Below are positions 23,992 through 35,196 of a stretch of DNA of 64,000 nucleotides, piece by piece. The position numbers and the translations under genes are program-made. The notes below the pieces were generated by a model. That model did no database searches and was not told the origin of the DNA. It was given only the letters and a program-made list of their open reading frames with translations. Position 1 is the first letter of the stretch, and the number at the start of each line of letters is the position of its first letter. The DNA comes from Acanthosepion esculentum (taxonomy: Eukaryota > Mollusca > Cephalopoda > Sepiida > Sepiidae). The DNA lies in NCBI GenBank assembly GCA_964036315.1, contig OZ038500.1, forward strand, positions 61,704,102 through 61,768,101, given 5' to 3'.

Positions 23992-24510
23992 AAGCCTAAA
24001 AGCTGCTTTATCAGGTAGAATTTAAGCTAGCTCCTGCAGAGGGCTCTTTATTGGACCTTTATCATAATAGATAGGGAAGAGTAGATGCGATAGCCAACAA
24101 TAAACTGCAGAAGAACTCCAAATTGATCACTGCATTTAAGTATTGCATTAATATTTAAGCTTGCCTTTTAGAAGTGCACCAATAATTCTTCTGCTGCCAT
24201 TTAATTTAAAGACAATTTGATGTATGTGGGCCCTTACTTTCCATGCAAATAATTATTTTTATTTCATTGGTGACTTTCACTGGATTTTGCAATTAATTTC
24301 AGTTATTCCCAAAAACAATTACAGTAATGAAAACTTGGGAATGCAAAATTTCAGGATTGTGGGTCCGGATTCAGATCAGATCCAGGCTGGAATATTTTTA
24401 ATTTGTTCACAAAGTCATCCTGATTCTAAAATGGTATGATATGTTGGGCTACAGCCTCTAAGAATAAAGTTGAAAAAGTGTGACACACTGACATTCACAT
24501 TATATATATC
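23992..24510. repeat. ~510-bp dispersed repeat G, copy between (TA)n tracts
   Basis: Colinear with 16806-17390: agaatttaagctagct, agagtagatg, aagtattgca, gacaatttgat and ggtgactttcactggatt. Both copies start and end at (TA)n-type tracts. No coding capacity. Confidence 0.75.
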
Positions 24511-25264
24511 TGCACAGACACATATAGCAATTTACTAAGCATAGGTTAGTTGTGGCACAAGGCCAAAACTATGAAGCCCCCATTGAGGATTGAACTCACT
24601 ACTCAGTCATAATTGATCTAACAAGACAAGCTTGCTAACCATTACACCACACTGAAGTTCCCAGACACACATGCATGCATACATACACACAAAGTGTAGC
24701 CATCAATAGTTTCCTTTCAATTCTGACATAGCTTTGGTTACTAATTCTAAGATAAAAGAGAATAATCTTATATGAAATTCAGTAACGAACTTGAATATCA
24801 CAGAATTGACGATTGAAATCAGATTAGATTTAAGCTGCTCAAAAGACTAGCCAGGTTCCAGACATGGCAGAACGTAAATGCTGGGTGGGAATGCCTCCAG
24901 CTGGCTCCTTCCCCCACCCCCAATTTTTCTTGGCAAAATACCAAGTTTCAAAATAGTTCAAACTAGTTTGAATTGTAAATAAAGCTGCAGAAGTTAAGCC
25001 AGGTCAAAGAGGCAAATACAAATCAGCCAAAATTATCTCAACAGTTACACAATTTTATTGAAAATTGATTGGAATAAAAGATTAGAATCAAAGTTGGCAA
25101 ATGGAATTGCAAATCTGGAAAACTCATTCTAATATAGTAGAAACTGAAAGACAATTAAAATCTCAAGTTATTTTTGTGCTGATAGCCAGATTAGCACAAA
25201 TTACGTGAAGTTTGTTTCTATTTGAGGTGTTTATTGTTGAAGACAAATGAACAGTTTCAACATC

Positions 25265-25530
25265 TGTCTATATTTCTAAGATGAGGTATTGTAACTATTT
25301 ACACTATTTACATTGTTCGGACTGTTATCCTCATCTTTATTGTCATATTCACAATGTTTCAGCCATTGTACACGTCAGCCTTCTTCAGGTGATATACGTC
25401 AGAACAAAAAGGGTTCAGTTCAAAATTCAAACAAATATCACCTGAAGAAGGACAGAATGTACAATGGCCGAAATGTTGTGAATATGACAATAAAGATGAG
25501 GATAACACTCAAAATTATGTAAATAGATAC
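25265..25530 (+). mobile_element. SINE family A foldback copy
   Basis: The left part (25265-25400) is the reverse complement of the SINE 3' half, including its gaagaaggc word; the right part (25440-25530) is the same 3' half in forward orientation. It interrupts repeat E, whose intact form is at 29740. Confidence 0.8.
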
Positions 25531-26308
25531 AATTTCAAGTTTTATGCAGTTATCTTTCCCTTATCCACATGAGATACATTGCAAGGTACTCAGCAGATGC
25601 TTAAAATTGCAGATAGTAGTGGTAATGGTACTATTAGATATTAAAACATTGTCAAACATTAATTTTTTATGATAATATTGTTTGCTAATAATGCTTGTAG
25701 ACTGTTTGAATAGTTGTGATAAAAAGTAAATGAAATTAAGACAAAAGAAATACGAAACAAAAATTAATATGTGAGAATGTTTTATCTCATAAAAATTAAT
25801 CCAAATTTCTGTTCTTTCTGTTGCAACTATCTAAACCATCTACAGTTATTAGTAAACTGTATTATTAACTTTAGTTTTTATTAGATAAAACATTGTCAAG
25901 CATTAATTTTTATAATATTGTTTGCTAATACCTGTAGTCTGAGAGTTTATATAGTTGTGATAAAAAGCAACATAAATTAAGATTTTTAAAAAACACAAGT
26001 TAAAAACTTATAACTTGTAATATTGCTTTCACATTTAAGATATGAAAGTCTAACTATTTAAGGAAAATAATTTTTAAATTTTATATCTGATTGATATTTA
26101 GGATACATAATATTTCATTTGATAATTGCCCTGATATTTCTAGGGACTGATAGTGGAGTGGTTTTATATTGCCTTCTCTATGGTGATTTATTGAGACACT
26201 GCCTCAAGTTAGCTGGCCGTTGACTCGTTGAGAGTTCTTGATAGGTCTTTTTTTTTTATCCTACTGGGTTGCTAACAACCCTCTTCATTCACAAGAACTT
26301 TGAGTTGG

Positions 26309-26784
26309 TTGGTTGTTTGGGGTTTTATAGCATATCAACCACTATGGGTTATTTAATGCCAGATCCAGTATTTACTAAATATATCAAAAACGTATAGCTG
26401 GCAACATCATCGTTTCAAAAACGTATAGCTGGCAACATCATCGTTTCAAAAACGTATAGCTGGCAACATCATCGTTTCAAAAACGTATAGCTGGCAACAT
26501 CATCGTTTCAAAAACGTATAGCTGGCAACATCATCGTTTCAAAAACGTATAGCTGGCAACATCATCGTTTCAAAAACGTATAGCTGGCAACATCATTGTT
26601 TCAATGTGCTGGAAAAGACCTGGAAGTTCACTATTTCCCCATAGCTGGGACCCTAACAGGTGCTACCACCCCGGGTTAGGGTACACCTGGGAACACCAGC
26701 AATTAAGAGGTGGTTCCACGCTTCCTCAAAACCTCCTGATCAGAGGCCTTGCTGTTGGATGCAGTTTAACGTCGTACCCTGGAC
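26309..26784 (-). mobile_element. Short non-autonomous derivative of the LINE (minus strand) with a 31-bp minisatellite
   Basis: A 476-bp unit flanked by a perfect 13-bp duplication, aactttgagttgg, at 26296-26308 and 26785-26797. On the minus strand it starts with the LINE 5'-end module (26640-26784) and ends with the LINE 3' tail (26309-26365: ..CATTAAATAACCC.., GGTTGATATGC.., CCAACCAACC). Between them lie seven 31-bp repeats. The paralogous repeat copy near 34620 has no insertion here and confirms both edges. Confidence 0.85.
26384..26603. repeat. 31-bp tandem array (about 7 copies) inside the LINE derivative
   Basis: The near-identical unit is aaaaacgtatagctggcaac followed by atcatcgtttc. 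The word GCCAGCTATACGTTTT (minus strand) has a degenerate counterpart in the middle of the other derivative (59550-59600), so the array grew from an internal segment of the family. Confidence 0.9.
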
Positions 26785-29484
26785 AACTTTGAGTTGGGTA
26801 GCTGTTTTAGTCACCAACATTCCAATAGTAGAACGGGACAGACTGAGAGAAAGAGGAACAGTGACATATGACATACTTGATGGGCTTGAGCAAATGAATG
26901 GCAGAAAAGGGTCTGGGAGAAATAACAGAAAGCAAAACTTATTAAGAGCTACAAGGGACAGGAAGATGTGGAGGACCATAATCGCCTATATCCTGAAGGA
27001 ACACAGCACATAAAAGCAGCAGCAACAGCATATTATTATGAAACAGAATATTTTCTTTAGAAAAAAAGAAAAGAGTACTTCAATCTTCCTATATAGCAAT
27101 GATTGGTGGACATTTACCTCACATATGAAGAAGTGACTTGAAACAACAAAAATATGACTCCACAGAAGGATGCTGAGAATCCAATAAAGTGAACATGTGA
27201 ATTACAAGAACGTCTTAAGGAAAATGCAAACAAAAAAGGATGCTTATACTTAGAATCAATAAGAAAAATTAAATTTCTAAGACACAGAAAAGGGAGCTTG
27301 GAGAATTTGACACTCACAGGGCATATTGAAAGCAAGGATAGCAATGGTAATATTAACCATTTTCCTACAAGGAAATATTTGGCATTCATTGACAGAGTAG
27401 CTAGTACTGTTTTCAGTTGAAATTTATAAAATCTTTCTCTTAAAACAATTTTTCAGAAAAATAGGTTTATCGAGACCAGTAGCTATCATAGATCTTTCCA
27501 TTAATAAGCAGGGCAGTTACTTCCTAATCTGCCATTTGGAGTTTAGTTTGAATATCAACATCTTGATAATGCTGAACTTTATGTAGCTTCCCTTACTCAT
27601 ATATAACTATGTAAAAATTTAATTTATAAATTAGACAACAGAAGATTAACAAAAATGTCTAATAAGAATCACTGTAACAATATACAGTAAGAAATGTTAT
27701 CAGACAGAGAAAAGAATCTTGTTTTTAGATTTTATTTGACACTAGTGATTAACAAAAACGACTCTCAATGAAACAGTACAATTATAAACAATACTAGAGT
27801 ACCCATGACTTCAAAACTTATGGCAATTGTTTGAAAGTTTTAATGAGATGCAATGACACAAAAGTCTTGAATGTATTGATTCAATAAAGCAGAGAAGAAT
27901 TCACAATTAAAATAGAGGTTAATGAACCATTTAATTAATCTGTTCCCTTTATATTTTTAGATGTTCAATGGTATCTATGATTCACTGATTGTTCCTGATA
28001 TCATATAAATTGCTTTTAGCTTCATATCTTTTCATGTTAAACATTTTGTGTTTAATATTACAATATCTCTTGGAAGAAAATTATTAGCAACAGAATGACA
28101 AATACAGTGATGACAAAGTCTATTTCAAGACCAAGTTGAAGCAAGATGATCACTTAATAGACAAAGTTATCTGAGTACTTCATATGAAAGGCTTGAACAA
28201 ATAAGACTTTAATCTAAGAAACATAAGAGTAAAGGAACTGATTAAATAAATGGCCCATTTTGATTGGGAACTAATTTTGTCACAGCACAGATGAATATTT
28301 TGTTTGTATAGATTATTAAAATGACTAAGGGAAGTAATCACTCATAAATTTACTAACTTAAGTTGATTTACCTCATTTTCAACTACAGATGGGACAGAAA
28401 ATATATAAATACACATTGATAATTATTAGGTTTCATACTGATGTAATTTATATTGTGAATAGAATAGTGTTTCTTTCCAAAGATCTTAGCTGCAGTAATA
28501 GATCAGCAGCAAAATAACTGATGATAAAACAACAGTTTTAACAATATACTGTAATAAGCATTATACAATAGAAGATTTATTCTCACTGAAGCAACCTCAG
28601 GATTTCTTTTTTCTTATTAAGATCATGAAATTTTACTTTTTTTTTTTTTTTTGCTTAAAGAGATCACTTTATGGCTTCTCTTTGACATATTTAAATTGCC
28701 AGCGCCACCACACTTGCTTGCGCATTGGGGGCCATTAAGGAATACGACCTATGAATTCTTTATTTCTGGGGTTGACTAGAAATAAACAATTCATATGGGA
28801 AGTGAAACTGAAGATAAGAGAGGACTACAGTAGTGTTTCATAACAGAAAAAAAAAAAAAAAAAAAAAATCTGAATTTAAAATATATTTTCACTTCCTTTA
28901 AATTGTCATGCTATAAAAATAGATACATCAATCATAACTAAAAAAATCAACACAACCATATATAAAAAAAATGTAACTTCTTTTTTAATAGCTTTTGAGA
29001 ATTTAATCAAATGCTACAGTATGTTTTAAACCTATTCTAACCTACATTAAATTTTCCCTCTCTCATATATATATATATATAATATGGATAAAACAACTGA
29101 AAAGTTGCAAATGTTTTTTGTGAAAGTATTTATTTATATGTTTTTATATATTTATATTTGATATTTCAGATCGCCTCGATCTTTCCTCAGAAACTAATTA
29201 AATAACTGTATTCGGAAGTTTGTTTACAAGTAGCGTTCATCGTGAGACGCGGACGTCACATGATGTGGAATGCAACTGTGTTTGAATATTTCTAACGTAA
29301 ATCTAACAATAGTATTTTAGACATTGTTTAAAAAGTTTTTTTTAACTATATCTAAAGAAATTTTTTAACTATTGAAATATTTATACAGATTTAAAATACC
29401 CAAGTCTTTGTTTAACCGTAGTTTATATGTGTCTAATTTTAAAATCCAGTATTTCTTTTTTTCTGCGTGTGTATGTGGATCTAA

Positions 29485-29520
<36 letters not shown>

Positions 29521-29526
<6 letters not shown>

Positions 29527-29700
29527 TGAAGTTTTATGATTATTTACGTTATTCTTACTATTATCCTCATTTTCATTGTCATATTCATAACATTTCAGTC
29601 ATTGTACACTCCAGCCTTCTTCATGTGACTGGAATTTCAAACCAAACCCTTCATGTCATCCACCAGGGTAGATTGTTCTAGTTCCACATGCCATGCCTTT
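29521..29700 (-). mobile_element. SINE family A, 5'-truncated copy
   Basis: The minus strand runs from ggcatgtggaactagaacaa through gaagaaggctggagtgtaca to the 3' end at the (TA)n tract 29503-29522. Confidence 0.7.
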
Positions 29701-29739
29701 TCCGGACGTCCGTTATTCCTATCTTTCGCTGCTTTTCAT

Positions 29740-30090
29740 TTCTATTTGAGGTATTTTTATTTATGAGGGAAACAAATGAACATACAACACCCAATTTCAA
29801 GTTCAGTTATCTTTCCCTTATCTACAGGGGATATGTTCCAAGGCACTCAGCAGATGCCTAAAAATGCAGATAGTAGTGGTAATGATAATATTAATCGCTT
29901 CCCTAAGGAAATATTGGGCAAACAAAAACCAAGCAGCCAGTTCTGTTTTCAGCTGAAATTTATAAAATCTATGTTTTTCAAAAATAGGTTTATCAAGTCC
30001 AGTTGCTGTTATTGCTCTTTCAAGTACTGATGGGAGGCGTTTCCTTCCTAACCTCTTATTTGAAGTTGTTTGCAATGTCAACATCTTGAT
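29740..30090 (+). repeat. Dispersed repeat E, uninterrupted copy
   Basis: It runs from ctatttgaggtatttttatt through gttatctttcccttatctac, agatagtagtggtaatgata and agctgaaatttataaaatct to atgtcaacatcttgat. It shows the pre-insertion state of the copy that is split at 25205-27600 by the 1.7-kb repeat and a SINE. Confidence 0.7.
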
Positions 30091-30276
30091 TCAGTCATTA
30101 TTTTCTCTTGGGGTTACACACGCCCTTTCATAATACTTTTTCCTTTGTGAAAATATTTTCTGTTGCAGTCCTTAGTCCTTTATTTGAGGGTTGAGATTTT
30201 TAATGTATGCAGAGACACACACACAAATACATGAACCCAGAGAGACTTGAAAATAATTCGAAAGTACATTACTTAC

Positions 30277-30416
30277 CTGCATCTTTATATGACGTCCTCT
30301 TTCTGTAATGTGAATAGTCACAACGTGTTGTTGGTTGTTGGCATAACTGATTCCATGATTTTCTGTGTTGATTTCGTCTCGCCCATAGCCAATATCAAAT
30401 GCCATTTTAACACCAC
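30277..30416 (-). CDS. Nrx-IV/CNTNAP: Neurexin-IV/CNTNAP-like protein, exon: laminin G domain 4, middle
   Basis: A 140-nt exon, phase 1 at the acceptor (TTTTTCAG) and phase 0 at the donor (GTAAGT). It encodes GGVKMAFDIGYGRDEINTEN.. and the central LamG strand QQHVVTIHITERGRHIKMQ. It is flanked by the two largest introns seen (12.4 kb upstream, 9.8 kb downstream). Confidence 0.92.
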
Positions 30417-30879
30417 CTGAAAAAGGAAAACATTTAGAATTTCACACAATTCACATCTTTTGTTTTCATGATTTGCAATCTGAATCACTTCCCAAAGTTA
30501 GACAAAAAAAAATTTACTTCAGAGAATATATGAAGTGATAGAAAAATAAATAACAAAAATTTCACCATCTTCAAAAACAGATGTATATTTAGAATCACCA
30601 AGCAACAAAGACATATTTTGACCAAACAATCAAAGCTTTCACAACCAGGATATAAGGCTGTAAACCAATGAGAATCAAAGTGGCACTTTTGAAGCAGATT
30701 TCTAGACATATAGATAATGAAATGAAAAATCAACCTAAACCAGAATCAATGAATTTTGTCCATTCTCTGATGCTACAGTCTTCATAAGATACCTAAAATA
30801 TGCCATTTCACATGACTTGCTGGCAATTTAAACCGTTCCAAGAAATTTAGCAAATTTAACATTTTTTTTCTTACACTAT

Positions 30880-31085
30880 TTACATTTGGACTATTGTCCA
30901 CAATTTTACTGTTATCATGTTTCAACGATTGTGCCCTTTGGCCTTCATCAGAAGTATATCAATCTAAGTAATTCTAAAATGAAAGCTTTATTTAATCTAT
31001 GGGGTAGACTGTTCTCATTCCACTGCCCATGTCTAAGGATATGTTACCTAGTTCTTATTTTTAGTATGGCTCAGTTATTGCTTGG
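30880..31085 (-). mobile_element. SINE family B, copy
   Basis: The minus strand shares cttctgatgaaggccaaagg, the word gataacagtaaaattgtgg.. and ctgagccatactaaa with other B copies. The head is degraded. Confidence 0.6.
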
Positions 31086-31659
31086 CCTGTTTATACTGAC
31101 TGCAAGTACACACATTTTCATTCCCTTTTTTTTGTAATATCTGTAATGTTCAAATTATCTCCTTTGCAGACCCCCATCACCACCACGTAAAACAAAATGA
31201 TGACAAAGACATAAGAAAAACAGATGCTAAAACAAAAAATAAAATGCTATTACAATAAAAGGTGGAACACTGAACATATTGTGGGATTATCCCATCTTGT
31301 CTGCCAGAGGACGTCTCTTAAAACCCATCAGATTGTGTAGTAATAAGCAGTATAAAAGGAAAGGGCTCACACACATTTTTTTTTTTTTGCTCTCTCACCC
31401 ACAGAATCTCATAGCAACAAGTTGGGACTCATCCCCATTGGGGAGATTTCTTTCTCCAACTTCTTGATTTCAACCAAACTACATGGAGCACCACACATAT
31501 AAACACACTACTGTGAATCACTTAATTACGATATTCTTTCTTTTATTGAATTATGCTGTTCTGTATATACATAAAAAAAATACAAGAGGAAAAAAAACAA
31601 TAAAAAACAGAAGATAATGATTGACATAGGAATAAATAAGTTTTCCTATCATCCAGTTC

Positions 31660-31812
31660 ACACTCCTATCCAGTCACTTGAACAGAAAAAAAGATTTATT
31701 CTTGTTTCCTGTTTAGGATATATTTTCCAGTTCCTTCTAAGTATTCATTCTCTTTCACTTGCAGTAGCTTGCATCTTAGCAGCATTATTGCCTTACTTGG
31801 GGTGAATTGATA
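31660..31812 (+). repeat. Short dispersed repeat D, copy
   Basis: Matches 41075-41235 and 62275-62460: tccagttcacactcc, gaac/aata-gg-agtagag, cctgtttaggat, ttctttcacttgcagtag and ccttacttggggtgaattga. The 3' end shares the tail of the CR1/L2-like LINE (TTATTGCCTTGCTTGGAGTG), so it is probably a SINE that borrowed that tail. Confidence 0.6.
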
Positions 31813-31933
31813 AAAAAAACAAAAAAAAAACAAAAACGAAACACAGACACACACATATATATATATATATATACACATATCCTTTTTTTTTTTTTTCTGT
31901 AGTTTACTGCTACAGCAAGCAGAAACATTTTTT

Positions 31934-31977
31934 TTTCTCCCGATGATGGCCATGTTGGCCGAAACTAGTCGATGAAT
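31934..31977 (+). ncRNA. Hammerhead-ribozyme-like motif (Penelope type, minimal stem III)
   Basis: It reads CCGATGA (one change from CUGAUGA), then GGCCATGTTGGCC able to form stem II, then GAAA, C-TA-G and TC. This is the framework CUGAUGA - stem II - GAAA - tiny stem III - UH of ribozymes described in Penelope-like elements. Flanking TTTTCTC and GATGAA could make a weak stem I. The core substitution probably impairs cleavage. Confidence 0.4.
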
Positions 31978-32699
31978 CTAAATGAAACAATAATAATAAA
32001 AACATAAGAATATTAATCTACAACCCAGTATGTCTGAAGATTTTAATTAATTTTTTTAATAATTTTTATCGTTCAAAATATATATCTATATCTCATATAT
32101 TCAGGTGTTGAATTCTTGAAAATTCTGAACTACAGTTATTACAATTCATAACCTCTCCCTTTTAAAATAGTAACTTATCAATTGGGGATAAAGTATAAGT
32201 TCCACAACTGAGGCAAAATAAAAGTACACCAACTCTCAATCCAACATCATATGCCCTTATGGCAAAAAGAAAGGATATTATGATAACATCCAATTTCTGT
32301 ATCATAAATATGCAATAAAAAAGTGATGTTAAGAAACAAATATCCTGCCGATTCATATTGTGATTATTAATCACAACATTTATTTTTTTTTTTTTTTACT
32401 GATAGTTCCCAAGAGCCACTCAAGGTAGAGGGTTATTCTAGGGTAGAGATTTTAAGGAAGAGGGAAGAGAGGACAAGTAAAATAGATAAATAATGCAGTC
32501 GAGAAGAAACTATCATAAAATAGCAGTCATTATTTCAGCCGTAAATAATTATTTTCTTTTTCAACATCTCTGTAACTAAATAAATTTTATTTTCTTGTAG
32601 CAAAATCAAAAGTGAAAAGAAAAACTTTTTGTTTGTGTTGACAAACAGAAAATAATTAATATGCTTTTATTATGAGAATTTTTTTTTATCTGTCTATAT

Positions 32700-32862
32700 T
32701 TATGAGATGAGATATTGTAGTTAATTACACTATTTGTAGTGTTTGGACTGGTGTCCTCATCTTTGTGACCATATTCACAGCATTTTGGCCGTTGTATGCT
32801 CCGGACTTCTTCAGGTGATCAGAATTTTGAACCAAACCCTGTATTTCAACCACAGAACTTCT
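32700..32862 (-). mobile_element. SINE family A, 5'-truncated copy
   Basis: The minus strand contains the core (ctgaagaagtccggagcata, ..CAAAATGCTGTGAATATGG..) and the extended 3' end atctcataaatatagacag. Confidence 0.7.
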
Positions 32863-33059
32863 TAAGAATTCCATTTTTCAAAATAATGATTTGTGCAAAA
32901 AAAATGAAATTGAGTAAATCTTTCATTGGAAATCCAGAAAAAGTTTTAATTACATCATAACCATGAAGAATGATATGGAAACTGCAATAAAAAGTTAACT
33001 GAAATTAAGATGAAAGAAATGCTAAAAAAAAATTAATAATAATTGACTGTTTTATTTTG

Positions 33060-33715
33060 TAGGAATCCTATTACGTCCACACGATATTTGGGCGGTATCT
33101 TCCTAAAAATAATGAAGAGTAATACAACAAACTGTCTGATTTGTATTCTATGATTTTATTGAGGTGTTTTAAGATGTATTTTCTTGAGTGTGATAGGTTT
33201 ATAAATATTGTACTTGATATTTTAGTGGACACGACAAAGGCCCCCTCAGATCATTAGAAATTGATTTCTGATGTAGGAAACAATAATTTAATATCTCAGG
33301 TATGTTTTGTAATGTTTTGGCCAATGCAAATGTCTCCTAGATCTTGTAACATCCTTCTGTTATTGTCTCTGGTGAGGTGTCATTTGTTCTGTTGGATGTT
33401 TGTTCATTCGTCTTGAGTGATATTCGAGTCTGGGTGCTCATGTTTTTCTTTTTGTAGTTGTTGTGAGAATTGGTTATCGACACGAGCCAGTTTAATCCGA
33501 TTGATAGCAATATTGTCATGTTTCACCATATTTAGGAATCCTACGATGTCCACACAATATTTGGGCAGTATCTACCTGAAAATTATGATGACTAATACAA
33601 CAAACTTTCCGATTTTTATTCTATGATTTTATTGGTGTGTTTTAAGATGTAATTATTTTCTTGAGTGTGATTGGTTTATAAATATTGTATTTGATATTTT
33701 AGTGGACATGACAAT
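33060..33715. mobile_element. Small element with ~180-bp terminal direct repeats
   Basis: 33060-33245 and 33535-33715 are ~85 percent alike by eye (aggaatcctacgatgtccac .. ttctatgattttatt .. gatattttagtggac). Each begins near GTCCAC and ends near GTGGAC. The ~290-bp interior contains a plausible minus-strand peptide (DNIAINRIKLARVDNQFSQQ LQKEK..). LTR-like or Penelope-type pseudo-LTR arrangement; the class is undecided. Confidence 0.5.
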
Positions 33716-34238
33716 ATGATGAAAAATTAATATTGTTTACCAATGCTGGTAAACTGAATAGTTGAAATAAAAAGTAAATGAAAGTAATACTAAGCAAAAA
33801 TTAATGTGCAACAATGTTTTATCTTATAAAAAATTCATCTAAATTTCTTTTGTTTTTTATCACAACTGTCTACAATTATTAGTAAACAATGACCTCAATT
33901 TTTATTAGATAAAGCATTGTTAATTTTTGATAATATTGTTTGCTAATATCTGTAGTCTGATGGTTTGAATAGTTGTGATAAAAAGCAAAAGAAATTAAGA
34001 TTTTAAAAAAAAATACAAGTTAAAAACTGGTAATAACTTATAATATTGCTTTTACTTTTTTAAGGTATGAAAGTTTTACCTATTTAAAGACAAAAATATT
34101 AATTTTTATCACCGATTGATATTTAGGATTAGTAAGCATAATATTTCATTTGATAATTGCCATGATATTTCTTGGTAGTGATAGTGGAGTGGTTTCCGTT
34201 GCCTTCTCCAAAGTAATTTATCGAGACACTGCTTCTAG

Positions 34239-34508
34239 AGTCTGTCTATATTTCTGAGACGAGGTATTATGTACAGTATTTACATTAGTCGGACTACTGT
34301 CCTCATCTTTGTCGCCATATTTGTCACAACGTTTCGGCCGTTGTACATGGCACGTGGAACTAGAACAGTCTACTCCAGTGATTGAAATAAAGGGTTCAGT
34401 TCGAAATTCCAACCACCTGAAGAAGGCCGGAGCGTACAACAGCCGAAACGTTGCGACAAATATGGCGACAAAGATGAGGACAATAGTCCGACTAATGTAA
34501 ATACTGTA
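34239..34508 (+). mobile_element. SINE family A foldback copy with 76-bp terminal inverted repeats
   Basis: The SINE 3' end is present at the right in normal orientation (34434-34509) and again at the left in reverse (34271-34346). The body lies between them. The whole structure is bracketed by a 12-bp duplication, cactgcttctag (34227-34238 and 34509-34520), so it entered as one unit. The paralogous copy at ~26200 shows the empty site (cactgcctcaag). Confidence 0.85.
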
Positions 34509-35040
34509 CACTGCTTCTAGTTAGCTGGCTGTTGACTCGAGAGTTCTTCTGCCCTTTGATAGGTATTATTTTTCATTCTACTGGGTTGCTAACAAACCAT
34601 TTCACTCACAAGAACTTGGAGTGGGGGTAGTTTGTTTAGTCACAAACACTCCAATAGTAGCATGGGACAGACTGAGGAAAAGAGGGACTGAGAAAATTAG
34701 AGCATAACATATGCGATGGGCTTGAGTAAATGGATGGCAGGAAAGGATTTGAGAGAAATAACAAAAAGATAAAACTTATTAAGAGCTACGCGTGACAGGA
34801 AGATATGGAAGGCCATGATCGCCTATGTCCTGAAGGGACAGGGCACATAAAAGCAGCAGCCATATAATATTAAGGAAAAGGATATTTTCTTTAGAAACAA
34901 AGAAAAGAGTGCTTCAATCTTGCTATATAGCAATGATTGGTGGACAATTACTTCACATATGAAGAAGTGACTTGAAGCAACAGAATAAATTATTCTACAG
35001 AAGGATGCTGAGAATCCAATGAAATGATCATGTGAATTAC

Positions 35041-35196
35041 ACGTGGAACTAGAACGGTCTACCCCAGTGAGTGAAATAAAGGGTTCAGTTCGACATTCCA
35101 ACCACCTGAAGAAGGCTGGAGCATACAACGGCCGAAACGTTGTAATAAATATGGCGTCAAAGATGAGGACAATATCTGAATAATGTAAATAGTGTA
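35041..35196 (+). mobile_element. SINE family A, 5'-truncated copy
   Basis: It runs from acgtggaactagaacggtct to ..gaataatgtaaatagtgta. In the paralogous 1.7-kb repeat copy the corresponding place holds a different ~160-bp stretch (27195-27350), so this insertion replaced sequence rather than merely adding to it. Confidence 0.75.

Larger units (their letters stand above)
25640..27420. repeat. 1.7-kb dispersed repeat, copy 1 (nested in repeat E)
   Basis: Colinear with 33716-35285. It lies inside repeat E: E sequence runs up to ~25640 (gatagtagtggtaatggtac) and resumes at ~27325 (agcaatggtaatattaacca). It carries the decayed LINE end (26860-27013: ..NLLRATRDRKMWRTIIAYIL..) and the LINE-derived insertion 26309-26784. 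Confidence 0.75.
20474..30276. other. 9.8-kb intron
   Basis: A 16-bp array, a palindrome at 21626-21751, SINE A copies, a ~510-bp element between (TA)n tracts (23992-24510) and the nested repeat block 25205-27600. 27600-29090 and 21860-22840 are AT-rich with no element recognised. Confidence 0.65.

Noticed and set aside
26384..26603. CRISPR-like 31-bp repeats
   Set aside because: Contiguous units with no variable spacers, inside a retroelement derivative.
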